Assembly (NCBI GenBank): GCA_036924085.1
Contig: JAVGWX010000009.1
Coordinates: 65,420,436-65,484,435, forward strand
Length of the DNA stretch: 64,000 nucleotides
Source: Ariolimax columbianus
Taxonomy: Eukaryota; Mollusca; Gastropoda; Stylommatophora; Arionidae
Reading direction: 5' to 3'
Positions 31,581 to 41,211 of the stretch are shown in pieces. Made by a program: the position numbers and the translations under genes. The first letter of the stretch is position 1. Each line of letters starts with the position of its first letter. The notes beneath the pieces were generated by a model that did not search any database, was not told where the DNA came from, and saw only the letters and a list, made by a program, of their open reading frames with translations.

Positions 31581-31584
31581 TAAT

Positions 31585-32055
31585 TTTTTTAGCGGATTTA
31601 TTCTCACTTCTAATTTTCTCCGTTTTTATTAACCTGGCAAAGAATTGTCACGGCGCTAGGGAGTTATTTATTTGAGCAGCTTAGATAGACGTGGCTTTAT
31701 TGTGGTGACTAGTCCGGGCCGATTTGACAATCAATCGTCTTCAAGCGAGACAGGAAACAAAATAGGCTAAGATCCAATGTAATGTTGACGTATACACACG
31801 ACACATTGATTAATCCGCGTTGCTGTAAAACGGTTTAACGATTTGTAACGTGCGAAAGGATGTACCAGTTGCTTATTATTTCTTCGTAAACCTCATGTAT
31901 CTTTTCCTCATGTATCTTTTTCGTGTGTACTTTATTTGTCTTCAGACCTTATAGTTTACCTTCTCGTTTCTTTATTTGTAATTGCTTTTTCCCGCTATTA
32001 TATTTATCTTTTCCCACGATTATTTAAATATTTGTTTCTATCAGCATTCCCGGTT
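31585..32055. other. No recognisable gene
   Basis: AT-rich, unique-looking sequence with a small duplication of CTCATGTATCTTTT near 31891-31921. Confidence 0.5.
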
Positions 32056-32059
32056 TAAT

Positions 32060-32096
32060 TGGTGTGTGTGTGTGTGTGTGTGTGGGGGGGGGGGGG
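32060..32096. repeat. (GT)n followed by G-run
   Basis: About ten GT dinucleotides followed by about a dozen consecutive G. The homopolymer may be misassembled or miscounted. Confidence 0.9.
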
Positions 32097-32307
32097 TTAA
32101 AGGCTTGCCTTTTTGTATTCTACTGGCGGAGGTACGCCCTTTCAACCCCGGACCTTAATCTTTTAGGCGATATCAGGGCATTTTAACCAGTGCTTGGATG
32201 CATGTGTGCGTCTATGTGTACCTATGGTATTGTTTCAGTGATGCAAGATGTTTCTGTGTTGGTCAAACCAGACGGGGTATGCTTGCTCACTGAACTATGG
32301 GCTGTAA

Positions 32308-32370
32308 ATGTGTGTGTGTGTTTGTGTAGTGTGTGTGTGTGTGTGTAGTGTGTGTTTGTGTGTGTGTGGA
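32308..32370. repeat. (GT)n microsatellite, interrupted
   Basis: GT dinucleotides broken by TAGTG and TTTG. The HTHTH-type minus-strand frame is an artefact. Confidence 0.9.
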
Positions 32371-32845
32371 AAGGGGGAGGGTGGGCATAAACCCCTTGAC
32401 CCGTTTTGTGGAAACATAATTTTCTCTGCCCACTCACTTGCTCTTTTGGCTTATCCATTTCTTCTGTGAGATCTATATGAAGTGTCAGGCCTGTCGATGT
32501 ACATTGTCGATGTGCCGTGGTGGTTTACGATATCCCAAACATTTTTTGTCCACCTGGTTCTCGGTTTTCCCACAGTCGCAGAAGCTTAAACACTGTTAAA
32601 AGCACACATGTGTAGCTTGGAACATTATACTCGCGTTCGGTGACCGTGTGTTCAGTGCATAGACTTGCTTCGACATTTTTTCTGATGTCAGCATTGCTCA
32701 TTCTGGCTGTCTTAGTGACGTTGAAGGCTTTTCCTCACACATCTCATCGTACGGGCCGTTATCTATCTCTCTTGGCTCTTTGTTAATGTCTGCGTTTGAC
32801 ATTGATAACAAAGCTCTAATACGTACGCATTGTTAATAAATAAGA
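32371..32845. other. No recognisable gene
   Basis: Unique-looking sequence. No tandem repeat, tRNA-like box or transposon motif seen. Confidence 0.5.
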
Positions 32846-32847
32846 CT

Positions 32848-33192
32848 TTGGCCTAGGGTGCTGGAGGTTGCGGGTTCAAATCAGGTTGTAGATCGGTATT
32901 TTGTCACGTGCATTTTCTGTTATTTTCCAGGATCTCTGGGTAGTAGACCTGATGCCCGTGTGCAATGTCGCGCACGTTAAAAATCCCTACGGCAGATGGA
33001 AATCGAAAAGAGTAGGCTGCCCGGACAAAAATTCAAAATTCAGTTAAAAATGTACCCAATCTATTAAGGGATCCTCGCCCGGGCTATGGAGTTGTGCATT
33101 GTACTGAGGATCTAAGATAATATGGAGAAGAACAGAGCATTTATGGGTTAAACCGTGTGCAGTGACGTTGATTCTTCGACTAAAGTATACTA
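32848..33192 (+). mobile_element. SINE-like family C, copy 2
   Basis: Begins with GGCCTAGGGTGCTGGAGGTT and a B-box-like GCGGGTTCAAATCAGG, suggesting a tRNA-derived head. It then shares with copy 1 GCCCGTGTGCAATGTCG, ACGTTAAAAATCCC, CTGCCCGGACAAAAATTC, AAGGGATCCTCGCC and GGGTTAAACCGTGTGCAGTG, ending near CTTCGACTAAAG. Confidence 0.72.
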
Positions 33193-33771
33193 AAGTAAAC
33201 TAAACAAACATAAACCCATACATGGCCTTTTAGTGTACATTGTGATGTTGTGTTTCCGCTCTCGGGGAATCTGGTATGCAATTGCACTCGCCTTCTGGCA
33301 ACGAACCCCAATTTCCTTCTGCATGTCACATTGAGTATGCCCTCCTGGTTCTGAGTACTCATCTTTGTTTTTCAACACGTCGTTGTTTGGTCTTCGTGTA
33401 CATGAACCTCAAATTTAGCAACAGCGATTGAGGCAGGAAATGCATCTTTAGAGTAGGGCGGTTACCGAAATGTCTGGGTGCATGTTTCTCTCCAAGTGGA
33501 CACTTGTACAAAATTCGAATACTGTATACATTTTCTTTTCCATTTGAAATGAAATGCACACATAGCATGCACACTTTGTAACGACTGCACGGCCAAGCGG
33601 CGATTTTCTCAAATCTGTAAATTTCTTTCTGTTTGTCTCCGCCATTCCCTTCCCCCAAACAATGACAATGAATTTAAGCGTCTTAATGACAGTTTGTACT
33701 GCGGTTCTGAGGTTGCTCTTTAGAAATGGCATCAATCAGGACTGTTGTCGCGTCGGGCTCTCATGCACTTT
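33193..33771. other. No recognisable gene
   Basis: Single-copy flank of the Penelope-like insertion. Overlapping minus-strand open frames of 60-99 codons read as non-repetitive protein, but I recognise none of them. Confidence 0.4.
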
Positions 33772-33785
33772 CTTAATCAATAGTT
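33772..33785. repeat. Candidate 14-bp target-site duplication, left
   Basis: CTTAATCAATAGTT here is identical to 37138-37151, which directly abuts the right inverted repeat. On the left, 46 bp of extra sequence separates it from the inverted repeat. Confidence 0.7.
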
Positions 33786-33831
33786 AATTAAAATAAGGCG
33801 AGGCTGCAGCGGTTCTGTGGATGTGTATAAT

Positions 33832-33973
33832 GGGAAAAAAACATGAAAAAAAACTAGTAAAAGTTGATTAAGGTTGAGCTTAATCAAAATTTAAAAAATG
33901 GGTATGGTCAGATACCGCACCGAGACGAGAACACAAACAAAACCTACGTTACGACCAATAGGCCTTCATCAGG
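33832..33973 (+). repeat. Left inverted terminal repeat, 142 bp
   Basis: Base for base the reverse complement of 36996-37137 as far as I could check by eye, including the A-runs of 7 and 8. It contains an internal hairpin, TTGATTAAG (33864-33872) and CTTAATCAA (33879-33887), around a six-base loop. The ORF start codon and first 25 codons lie inside it. Confidence 0.93.
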
Positions 33974-36660
33974 CCTTCATTACGGCTTTCAGCCTTCTCC
34001 CCCCTGACCTCTCCCGTATTGCTACTGACTTCGCTCTTGTTACTCTCAAGATTACCCGATTTACTTGCCATCTCAATTTCATTCGCAATTGTCTCCGCTA
34101 CAACGTCCTTCCTCGCGGGTTCACTTCCACGTTTCACCACGCGGCGGGCTCTTTAAGCCAACGTGAGCTCCGCCATCTTGACCATGCAGATAGGAAGTGT
34201 GGCTTCCTGCGTATGCGCTGTATCGCATCCAGCTACGATAGACGGCTCCATGATCTTCATTCCTCCCAATCTCATCTCCTGCACTGTTTGCTAGCTCTCT
34301 CCACCCAGAACTACTTTTCCTATGCTGTCATCCGCTACATTATTCATACTCTCAATCGTCAGTTATACGACTTCTTGTCTGCTCGCAAGAAGGACAAGCT
34401 TACTCGTCTCCGTCCTCCTACCCCTCCTTCCTCCTCGTCCACTGATTCTCGCCATCAAGTGGTCTGTATCCCCTCTGATCTTCCTCTGACTGAGAGTGAA
34501 ATATCAGTTCTCAGCAAAGGCCTTAACTTTGTCCCCCTCCAGCCCTCCATTGACCAATACTCTGTTCTCAAGGATGTGCATGCCTATCATCGCCGCCTAC
34601 GTCTTAGACAATGGTACCAAAACAATCCCAACTCTTGCTCTTTTCCTGACCCCGATGACCCTTTCTCCAGCTATTCCCATCGTAAATCTGACTGGACTCC
34701 TCCCCCTGGCCGATCCCGTGCCTTAGACCTCTATATTAAAACTACTCTTCGCGATATCAAGGCCTACTGCCCTCGGCGCTTGCGTTATTCAAACATTTCC
34801 CATACCGAGGCTTGTGCTCTGGCTAGCCTTAGTCGACGTAGGGATCTCGTGATTAAACCTGCCGATAAGGGGGGAGCAGTGGTGGTTTGGCGCAAGGATT
34901 TATATGTTCAGGAGGGCAGTCTTCAACTATCTGATCCTTCTTTCTATAAACCGCGCGCCGATGATGCCACTGTCCGTTTTAACAAGGAGGTCTCTACCAC
35001 CATCCTTGATATGACCAAACGACATCTCCTCCCGAAGAGCGCTACAAACCTCCGAATCTTTGACAGTTGTCTGGGTAAGCCTTCTTTCTACATGCTGCCT
35101 AAAATTCATAAGCCCGACAACCCAGGTCGCCCTATTGTCTCTGCCTGTTCCTGTCCCACCGAACTGGTATCAGACTTCCTGGATAGTGTCTTCCAACCTA
35201 TGGTGGAAAGTCTTCCCACATTTCTTAAGGACACCAACCACGCCTTAACCACTTTCTCTACCATTGTCCTCTCCCCTGACCACACCTATCGTCTCTTCCT
35301 ACTTGATGTCTGTTCACTGTACACCTCGATCCCCCACTCTGACGGTTTATTGGCCCTCCGTTTCTTCCTTGACCGAAGGGTTAACCCATCCATCTCCACG
35401 TCTGCCATCGTCCGTCTAGCAGAACTCGTTCTTACTCTCAATACCTTTGAATTCAATGGCCAGTTCTTCGACCAGATCAGCGGTGTGGCTATGGGCACCA
35501 GAATGGGCCCCAGCTACGCATGCCTGTTCATGGGTCACCTGGAACACTTGATCTGGCTTCAATTCCAGGGCCCCTTTCCTTTGATGTATTATCGATACAT
35601 CGACGATGGGATTGGTATGACTGACATGTCGGAGAAGGATCTCCTCAACTTTATCGACTTTGTCAACGACTTCCATCCCTCGATCAAGTTCACGTCTGAC
35701 ATTTCCCTCACGTCTGTCCACTTTCTGGACATCACTGTCTCCATCTGCCCTTCAGGCCTCTCCACCACTGTCTACTACAAACCCACTGACGCTCACAACT
35801 ACCTCCTCTACACTTCCTCCCATCCCCTATCCTGCCGCGATTCGCTTCCTTTCTCCCAACTCCTCCGCCTCCGACGCCTATGTCAGGATGACGACGACTT
35901 CCTCCTCAGGGCCCACGAGATGCTTGACTTCTTCCGCAAGCGACTCTACCCTGAGACCACTCTCTCCTCTGCTCTTCAGCGGGTTCTTCTTATCTCCCGC
36001 CAAGACTCCCTCACTCCCACCCGCCGTCCTCCCTCTGACCGTGTGAAACTCGTCCTCACCTATCACCCTCACAGCGTCTCTGTCCGGGATATCCTATTCC
36101 GCCATCTCCCTATCCTTCACTCTGATCCTGCCACTCGCGAAGTTTTTCCCGATCCTCCCCTTGTCGCCTACAAGCGTGACAGGAACCTGAGGGACTTGCT
36201 GGTCAGTAGTCGCCTACACACCAGCCCTCATAGCCTCCCAGGCACCAGGCCGTGCAAAAATTCACGTGGCTGTGTTACCTGCCCTCATGTCATCCTTTCT
36301 CGCTCCATTACCTTTCCTAAGGCTGAATTCTTCATCAAAGAGGGGTTCACATGCAAATCTCGTAACCTCATCTATTCCATCATCTGCCGCCAGTGTGGTA
36401 TGACTTACATTGGGGAAACTGGTATGGAACTACGGGAGCGTTTCCGCCAACACCTCAACGACATCCGCAACCGCACTGGTTCCCCAATTGCCAGCCACTT
36501 CAATGGTCCTGAGCACCGGGGTATGGCTGACGTCAGTGTCACTGGTCTAGTTTCGTGCTTCTCTGACGATCGTCATCGATTCGCCCTTGAGAACAGACTT
36601 ATCTCTAGTATGGGATGTCTCCAACCACATGGTATAAATATCTTCCATACTTTTTCTTAA
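33898..36660 (+). CDS. Penelope-like reverse transcriptase / GIY-YIG endonuclease, 920 aa
   Basis: This protein would copy the element RNA at a nicked target and cut DNA with its endonuclease. Visible parts are an N-terminal region with KPADKGGAVVVW (about 320-331); PKIHKP (401-406) and GRPIVS (410-415), typical of Penelope RTs; motif A FLLDVCSLYTSIP with Asp470; motif B AMGTRMGPSYACL (531-543); and motif C YRYIDDG with Asp569 and Asp570. A Cys-rich linker follows (C786, C792, C795, and C819, C830, C833). The GIY-YIG nuclease comes last: LIYSIICRQCGMTYIGETG (824-842), LRERFRQH (845-852) and Glu898 in FALENRLI. All key residues are present and there is no internal stop or frameshift, so it may be active. 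The length suits the family. I used the first ATG (33898), which lies in the left terminal repeat; Met3 is equally possible. Antisense and out-of-frame ORFs here are shadows. Confidence 0.95.
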   Translation: MGMVRYRTETRTQTKPTLRPIGLHQAFITAFSLLPPDLSRIATDFALVTLKITRFTCHLNFIRNCLRYNVLPRGFTSTFHHAAGSLSQRELRHLDHADRKCGFLRMRCIASSYDRRLHDLHSSQSHLLHCLLALSTQNYFSYAVIRYIIHTLNRQLYDFLSARKKDKLTRLRPPTPPSSSSTDSRHQVVCIPSDLPLTESEISVLSKGLNFVPLQPSIDQYSVLKDVHAYHRRLRLRQWYQNNPNSCSFPDPDDPFSSYSHRKSDWTPPPGRSRALDLYIKTTLRDIKAYCPRRLRYSNISHTEACALASLSRRRDLVIKPADKGGAVVVWRKDLYVQEGSLQLSDPSFYKPRADDATVRFNKEVSTTILDMTKRHLLPKSATNLRIFDSCLGKPSFYMLPKIHKPDNPGRPIVSACSCPTELVSDFLDSVFQPMVESLPTFLKDTNHALTTFSTIVLSPDHTYRLFLLDVCSLYTSIPHSDGLLALRFFLDRRVNPSISTSAIVRLAELVLTLNTFEFNGQFFDQISGVAMGTRMGPSYACLFMGHLEHLIWLQFQGPFPLMYYRYIDDGIGMTDMSEKDLLNFIDFVNDFHPSIKFTSDISLTSVHFLDITVSICPSGLSTTVYYKPTDAHNYLLYTSSHPLSCRDSLPFSQLLRLRRLCQDDDDFLLRAHEMLDFFRKRLYPETTLSSALQRVLLISRQDSLTPTRRPPSDRVKLVLTYHPHSVSVRDILFRHLPILHSDPATREVFPDPPLVAYKRDRNLRDLLVSSRLHTSPHSLPGTRPCKNSRGCVTCPHVILSRSITFPKAEFFIKEGFTCKSRNLIYSIICRQCGMTYIGETGMELRERFRQHLNDIRNRTGSPIASHFNGPEHRGMADVSVTGLVSCFSDDRHRFALENRLISSMGCLQPHGINIFHTFS

Positions 36661-36995
36661 ACCCTCACACTGGCCCCCATCTATTTGTCTTCCTTCCCCC
36701 CCCCCCCACCCCCGCCTCCCCCATTCTTCCATCAGTTCTCTTCCCCCCTCTCTTATATCAATATCCCGCCCTCCCGGCTTATATTGCCTTCTCATTGTTC
36801 TCCTATCTGGGCCACTATTTGGCCACGCTTGGCTTATCAGGCATATTCCGCCACTTTTTGTTTGACCGCTCCTATTTCAGTTTCTATCGAGTACTTGGCA
36901 CGACAGGTCGCTTAGACAGAAAGCGTCTCCCACCTGAAACAGATGAGTTGACCATTTTTTCTTATATGTTGATTTGTTAGTTCAGTGTTGTTGTC
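36661..36995 (+). other. 3' untranslated region of the Penelope-like element
   Basis: Runs from the stop codon to the right terminal repeat. It holds a C-rich run (about 36698-36722) and a pyrimidine-rich stretch. Short open frames here are not conserved-looking. Confidence 0.7.
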
Positions 36996-37137
36996 CCTGA
37001 TGAAGGCCTATTGGTCGTAACGTAGGTTTTGTTTGTGTTCTCGTCTCGGTGCGGTATCTGACCATACCCATTTTTTAAATTTTGATTAAGCTCAACCTTA
37101 ATCAACTTTTACTAGTTTTTTTTCATGTTTTTTTCCC
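36996..37137 (-). repeat. Right inverted terminal repeat, 142 bp
   Basis: Inverted partner of 33832-33973. On plus it opens with a hammerhead-ribozyme-like block: CTGATGA (36997-37003), one A, a GGCC/GGTC stem around TATT, then GTAAC. The hairpin arms lie at 37082-37105. Confidence 0.93.
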
Positions 37138-37151
37138 CTTAATCAATAGTT
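37138..37151. repeat. Candidate 14-bp target-site duplication, right
   Basis: CTTAATCAATAGTT, identical to 33772-33785 and immediately adjacent to the right terminal repeat. Its first nine bases also match the hairpin arm CTTAATCAA inside the element. Confidence 0.75.
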
Positions 37152-37435
37152 CAATTTTGTCTAAGTATTGTATACGTGTCCGCCTTACTTGTCTTTCGCC
37201 TTTCATTGGTTTTGTATAAGTATAGAATTGATTCAAATAAGAATGTATGCCAGTCGTGTGTTATAATGACAAATAGAACCAATGTCTGATGTGGTTATTG
37301 CTGCTGTTACGGATCCAACAGTGCCCGGCTCTTGCCCTACGGCCCAGTGCCGTGTAATGATATGTTCATGTTCTTGTTAGTTGTTGTTTAGTACTATACA
37401 AAGTGTTTAATTAATCTGACCATGGAAAAAGAAAC
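37152..37435. other. No recognisable gene
   Basis: Unique-looking sequence between the Penelope-like insertion and an old LINE fragment. Confidence 0.45.
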
Positions 37436-37605
37436 ATTTTCCTAACACCGTCGAGCGTAGGGTACTCAGACGATGATCAATGATTCTGGATGGGTGTGCA
37501 CACAACTGGCACTCTGGGGTGTGTTTCGGTTGGATTCTGTTCAGGTGCTTGTTAAGTGGGTTCTCTTGTGAGTTGATTTATGCTGTCATTTGAGTTGGAC
37601 GGGTG
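37436..37605 (-). pseudogene. LINE C-terminal Cys/His end
   Basis: On the minus strand NSQENPLNKHLNRIQPKHTP, ECQLCAHPSRIIDH and a degraded tail match the end of RNase H-bearing non-LTR retrotransposon ORFs (QLTRxxxxxLxTxHxxLNxHL...HxPxCxLC...ExxxHxLxxCP). It is the downstream part of the element whose RNase H lies at 38.35-38.87 kb; a 73-bp minisatellite now separates them. Confidence 0.7.
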
Positions 37606-37646
37606 TTATGCCAATAATTAGGTTTTGGAACTACTCCAGGTGGAAA

Positions 37647-38228
37647 AGACAACATAAAGATGTTTTCTGGAAACAGTTTGACTGCGTCTACCAGCCTGGG
37701 GCGGGACAGGCAGATCGAGAGACAACATAACGATGTTTTCTGGAAACAGTTTGACTGCGTCTACCAACCTGGGGCGGGACATACAGATCGAGAGACAACA
37801 TAACGATGTTTTCTGGAAACAGTTTGACTGCGTCTACCAACCTGGGGCGGGACATACAGATCGAGAGACAACATAAATATGTTTTCTGGAAACAGTTTGA
37901 CTGCGTCTACCAACCTGGGGCGGGACAGACAGATCAAGAGACAACATAAAGATGTTTTCTGGAAACAGTTTGACTGCGTCTACCAGCCTGGGGCGGGACA
38001 TACAGATCGAGAGACAACATAAAGATGTTTTCTGGAAACAGTTTGACTGCGTCTACCAGCCTGGGGCGGGACATACAGATCGAGAGACAACATAAATATG
38101 TTTCCTGGAAACAGTTTGACTGTGTCTACTAGCCTGGGGCAGGACAGACAGATCGAGAGACAACATAAATATGTTTTCTGGAAACAGTTTGACTGCGTCT
38201 ACCAGCCTGGGGCAGGACAGACAGATCG
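37647..38228. repeat. 73-bp minisatellite, 8 copies
   Basis: The unit begins AACATAAAGATGTTTTCTGG and runs through AAACAGTTTGACTGCGTCTA and CCAGCCTGGGGCGGGACATA to CAGATCGAGAGAC. Copies are very similar. It sits inside a LINE relic, between two copies of a roughly 43-bp piece of the LINE. Confidence 0.94.
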
Positions 38229-38339
38229 AGATTCATTGCCGTCAACCTCTTTTGGGGAGATGGCACTTAATGATGATGATGATGTGTGTTTTGTATGTAG
38301 AAAAGGGTTTCCCATGGCCCGTCTATTTATGTGATTGTT

Positions 38340-38870
38340 ACGTGGGTTATCTTGTGAGTTAATTGATGTTGTCATTTGGGTTGAACTTCTTACATTATGT
38401 AGGGCCGCTCCTCAGATTCTCCCCCATGGTCCGTCTCTTCAACCAGTCTTCCTTTCTGCTGTCCTTATAAGCTGTTTGTCTACATATAAAATTGATGCTG
38501 CGTGGGACTATTCTTGTCTTGATCCCATCTTTGCTATTCTGTCTGCCTTGTCATTGTCAGATGTGTTTGAGTTCCCAGGTATCCGCTCCGTATCTATTTT
38601 GACGATATGACATGTGATGATGTGGTCAGACTCTTGGGCTATTGGAATGAAATCAGGTTAACAATGTCCAACATCTTCTAACGCTTGAAGGCGAACGTAG
38701 GATCTGTGCAAATAACAATGTATTGCGCCACTGAGGGAAGGGTATCTGAAATAGTCTTCAGACCGTACAAGACAGATTAGAGTGTAGTGATTTCAGCTTC
38801 ATATTTGGAGCAAGTCTCCCCGCTAGACAGTTCCTCGGATGACCTGTCTGGGTGTTATATATAAACGTCA
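38340..38870 (-). pseudogene. LINE RNase H domain relic
   Basis: The minus strand shows GETCSKYEAEITTL, the RNase H active-site Glu strand (normally YxAEIxAL), then in shifted frames VAQYIVICTDPTFAFK (the VxxxTDSxxAL strand with Ser lost), and RIPGNSNTSDNDKADRIAK (the WIPxHxxxxGNExADxLAK helix region). It continues into STQMTTSINSQDNP (usually NDxINQLTRxxQ). Frameshifts and stops show it is dead. It belongs with 37436-37605. Confidence 0.75.
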
Positions 38871-38931
38871 TGACCCGCTCTAATAGTGATTTAAAAGCAT
38901 ATTCATTATGCTATATAAGCACCCATTAATC

Positions 38932-39240
38932 ATGATATACAAGCACCCATTCATCATGATATACATGGATCCATTCATCATGATATACATGGACCCATTC
39001 ATCATGATATGCATGGACCCATTCAGCATGATATACATGGACCCATTCATAATGATATAACTGCACCCATTCAGCATGATATACATGGACCCATTCATCA
39101 TGATATAACTGCACCTATTCAGCATGATATAACTGCACCCATTCAGCATGATATACATGGACCCATTCAGCATGATATAACTGCACCCATTCAGCATGAT
39201 ATACATGGACCCATTCATCGTGATATATAACTGCACCCAT
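38932..39240. repeat. 24-bp minisatellite, about 13 copies
   Basis: The unit is CCCATTCATCATGATATACATGGA, with a variant carrying CATGATATAACTGCAC. The two variants alternate irregularly in the right half. Open in frames on both strands; not a gene. Confidence 0.92.
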
Positions 39241-39501
39241 TCGTCAATAGTTTTTTGTGCTTCTTGGGGGTAATTGTATTTTAACCTTTGGTTGTATCAC
39301 CTGTTAATTGTGTCAGTATTTCTATGGCTTTAAGAAATGCTTGTGGAGGTACGTCTTCTACTACTCTCTGTACTTCTTGATCTTCTTTCTGGAAGGTGGT
39401 ATCTGTCTTTGATTTGACTAACATGACATAGTACATACTATTACTGTATTCTACTTTTTGGATGTAAGTTTTCCACAAAGGTTGATCCCGTTTCTTGATC
39501 T

Positions 39502-39812
39502 TCTTCGGTCTTTCTCAATCGGTCGTTTCCAAGCCCTGAAAAGGGTATCGTATGTAGCATAATTGTGTAGGGAGAAGATGGTGCGTTGTGTCGTAGTTTA
39601 CAGCCTGACTGCCATATTTACACCTTTTGGTCCGACACATCCGACTTCGGGATGAATTTTTGAGTGCCGGGTTAGCGATCCCTTCTCCTTAGCCAGTCTG
39701 CTCTGTTATAGCCTATTATCCAGGATCACCGCATGGAAGTGTAGAAGGGTCTTGGCAGCTCTGATTCACTATCCCTGGCGTAGCAGTCAGCTGAAGGTCG
39801 CAGACCACAATA
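39502..39812 (-). mobile_element. SINE-like family A, copy 9 (diverged)
   Basis: Recognisable by GCGTTGTGTCGTAGTTTACA, CCGACACATCCGACTTCGGG, GAGTGCCGGGTTAGC and GGTGTAGAAGGGTCTTGGCAG-like stretches. Slightly shortened at the head end. Confidence 0.7.
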
Positions 39813-40165
39813 TATTGATACCTGATTCCGATTCATTCTACTACTTCGTTCATAAACTCGCGTAACTGATTAATTTCCACAGGTTTCTATAAAGAAGTGT
39901 CTAAAATTAATTCTGGGTCTATGATCTAGTTTCCATGTGTGATATTCTGTAGCATACACCACTGCCCCATTTCCTAAGTATTAACTTATTTACCGTAAAT
40001 GTGCATTAGAAGCTTTACTACCAAATATTGTGATATGTAAATGTAAAGGCCGCCGTCCATCGTAGACGATGGAAGATATTATTGTTATTTTCTAGCGCTA
40101 TTTTTAGTAAGGATTAACTACGCTACTTTTTATCCTCACTCTCGTCTCAAGCCGCCCGACCCCAG
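39813..40165. other. No recognisable gene
   Basis: AT-rich sequence leading into a tRNA-like SINE head. A 9-bp hairpin (GTCCATCGTAGACGATGGA) lies near 40056-40074. Confidence 0.4.
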
Positions 40166-40312
40166 TGGCAAGTCAATGACAAGACGACTAGGGGGCGACT
40201 ACGAGATGCAGGGGACTCCGCATCAAGCACCCGTAAAAAAGACAGCGGATTCCGGAGTCGAACCCACACCACCTGATCACAAGGGCTTAACCACTTCGCC
40301 ACGGAATCCTAA
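40166..40312 (-). mobile_element. tRNA-like SINE head
   Basis: On the minus strand, GGATTCCGTGGCGAAGTGGT starts a tRNA-like unit with an A box (GGCGAAGTGGTTAAG) and a B box (GGGTTCGACTCCGG), closing with GGAATCC, which pairs perfectly with the opening GGATTCC. The T arm is irregular and an unfamiliar body follows, so I favour a SINE head over a functional tRNA. Confidence 0.5.
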
Positions 40313-41083
40313 AAAATATTGTGATACATTAGTGCATACAGTTGGTCTGTTGCCCTACATATAATCTCCAAAGTTATCATAAAATATAGCAGATACAGCT
40401 CGTCTGTTGTCCTACATACAATCTCCAAGATATCATAAAATAGTACATACAGTTGGTATATTTTCCGTCACTCAATCTCCAAGAGTATAATAAATGAGTA
40501 CGCAATGTTGGCTAATTTTCCAGAATTCACCTCAGTGGTTCATTTTCAATGAGTGCAGTAGTTCCTCGTGACTTATTGGGATGTGGTGTTATGTCCATGT
40601 TTTCTTGACAACGACACACTATTGGTGACGTGCTCATGATCACGCCAGCCACGTTTACTTCACAAACTTGTTCTGGTCCCCAGTATTTGAGCCTGGGTCC
40701 ACCCCGGGTACCGTTAGTCATCGGAACAATATCCTTATATTGCTCGGCTAGGAAACCAGTGCAGCGACCACTAACCTACCTCGATTCGCTAGTAGTACAT
40801 AGAGTTGATACATTTTCCTGTATTAACCTTTCAATAAATCATACCGTAATTTTATCAGGGCTCGAAAAAGGGAGCAAGGTATAGTAACACTGTAACTTGT
40901 CAAATTGGTTGTAAGGTATGACTGTGGGTCGGTTGGGCATGGGGCTGGCCACCCCTTCCTGTAGAAGCCTTAACCTTTTGTTTTCCAGATTACACAATTA
41001 CGTGTATTTCCTGCACCTGCATTATTGTTCAGCACGGCAGGTCACAACAGGCTTGTTGATTTTGAGAACCTCTAATGTATTTT
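40313..41083. other. No recognisable gene; short imperfect repeat
   Basis: A loose threefold repeat of ACATATAATCTCCAAAGTTA-type sequence, period about 57-60 bp, lies at 40330-40500. The segment at 40885-40985 may share an old interspersed repeat with 46770-46960. Confidence 0.4.
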
Positions 41084-41085
41084 TA

Positions 41086-41101
41086 AATGTGTGTGTGTGT
41101 A

Positions 41102-41141
<40 letters not shown>

Positions 41142-41142
41142 C

Positions 41143-41206
<64 letters not shown>
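41086..41206. repeat. (GT)n(AT)n compound microsatellite
   Basis: GT dinucleotides from about 41090 to 41147, then pure AT to about 41205. The VCVCV/IYIYI open frames are artefacts. Confidence 0.96.
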
Positions 41207-41209
<3 letters not shown>

Positions 41210-41211
41210 AG

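Larger units (their letters stand above)
33786..37137 (+). mobile_element. Complete Penelope-like retroelement with inverted termini
   Basis: About 3.35 kb bounded by 14-bp direct repeats. The layout is a 46-bp left extension (33786-33831), a left terminal repeat (33832-33973), one 920-codon RT/GIY-YIG ORF, a 3' untranslated region with a C-run and pyrimidine-rich stretch, and a right terminal repeat in inverted orientation (36996-37137). Penelope-like elements are known for terminal repeats in either direct or inverted orientation, an asymmetric short extension at one end and variable-length target duplications, and all of these are seen here. The identical termini and intact ORF indicate a recent insertion. 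Confidence 0.9.

Noticed and set aside
33949..36072. Antisense and out-of-frame ORFs inside the Penelope-like gene
   Set aside because: They overlap the well-supported 920-codon RT/nuclease ORF, have no motif, and are shadows of it.
33786..37151. LTR retrotransposon or DNA transposon
   Set aside because: The termini are inverted, there is no gag, protease, integrase or transposase, and the single ORF has RT plus GIY-YIG nuclease, which specifies a Penelope-like element.
40241..40312. Functional tRNA gene on the minus strand
   Set aside because: The acceptor stem pairs well, but the T arm is irregular and an unrelated body follows the head, as in a SINE.
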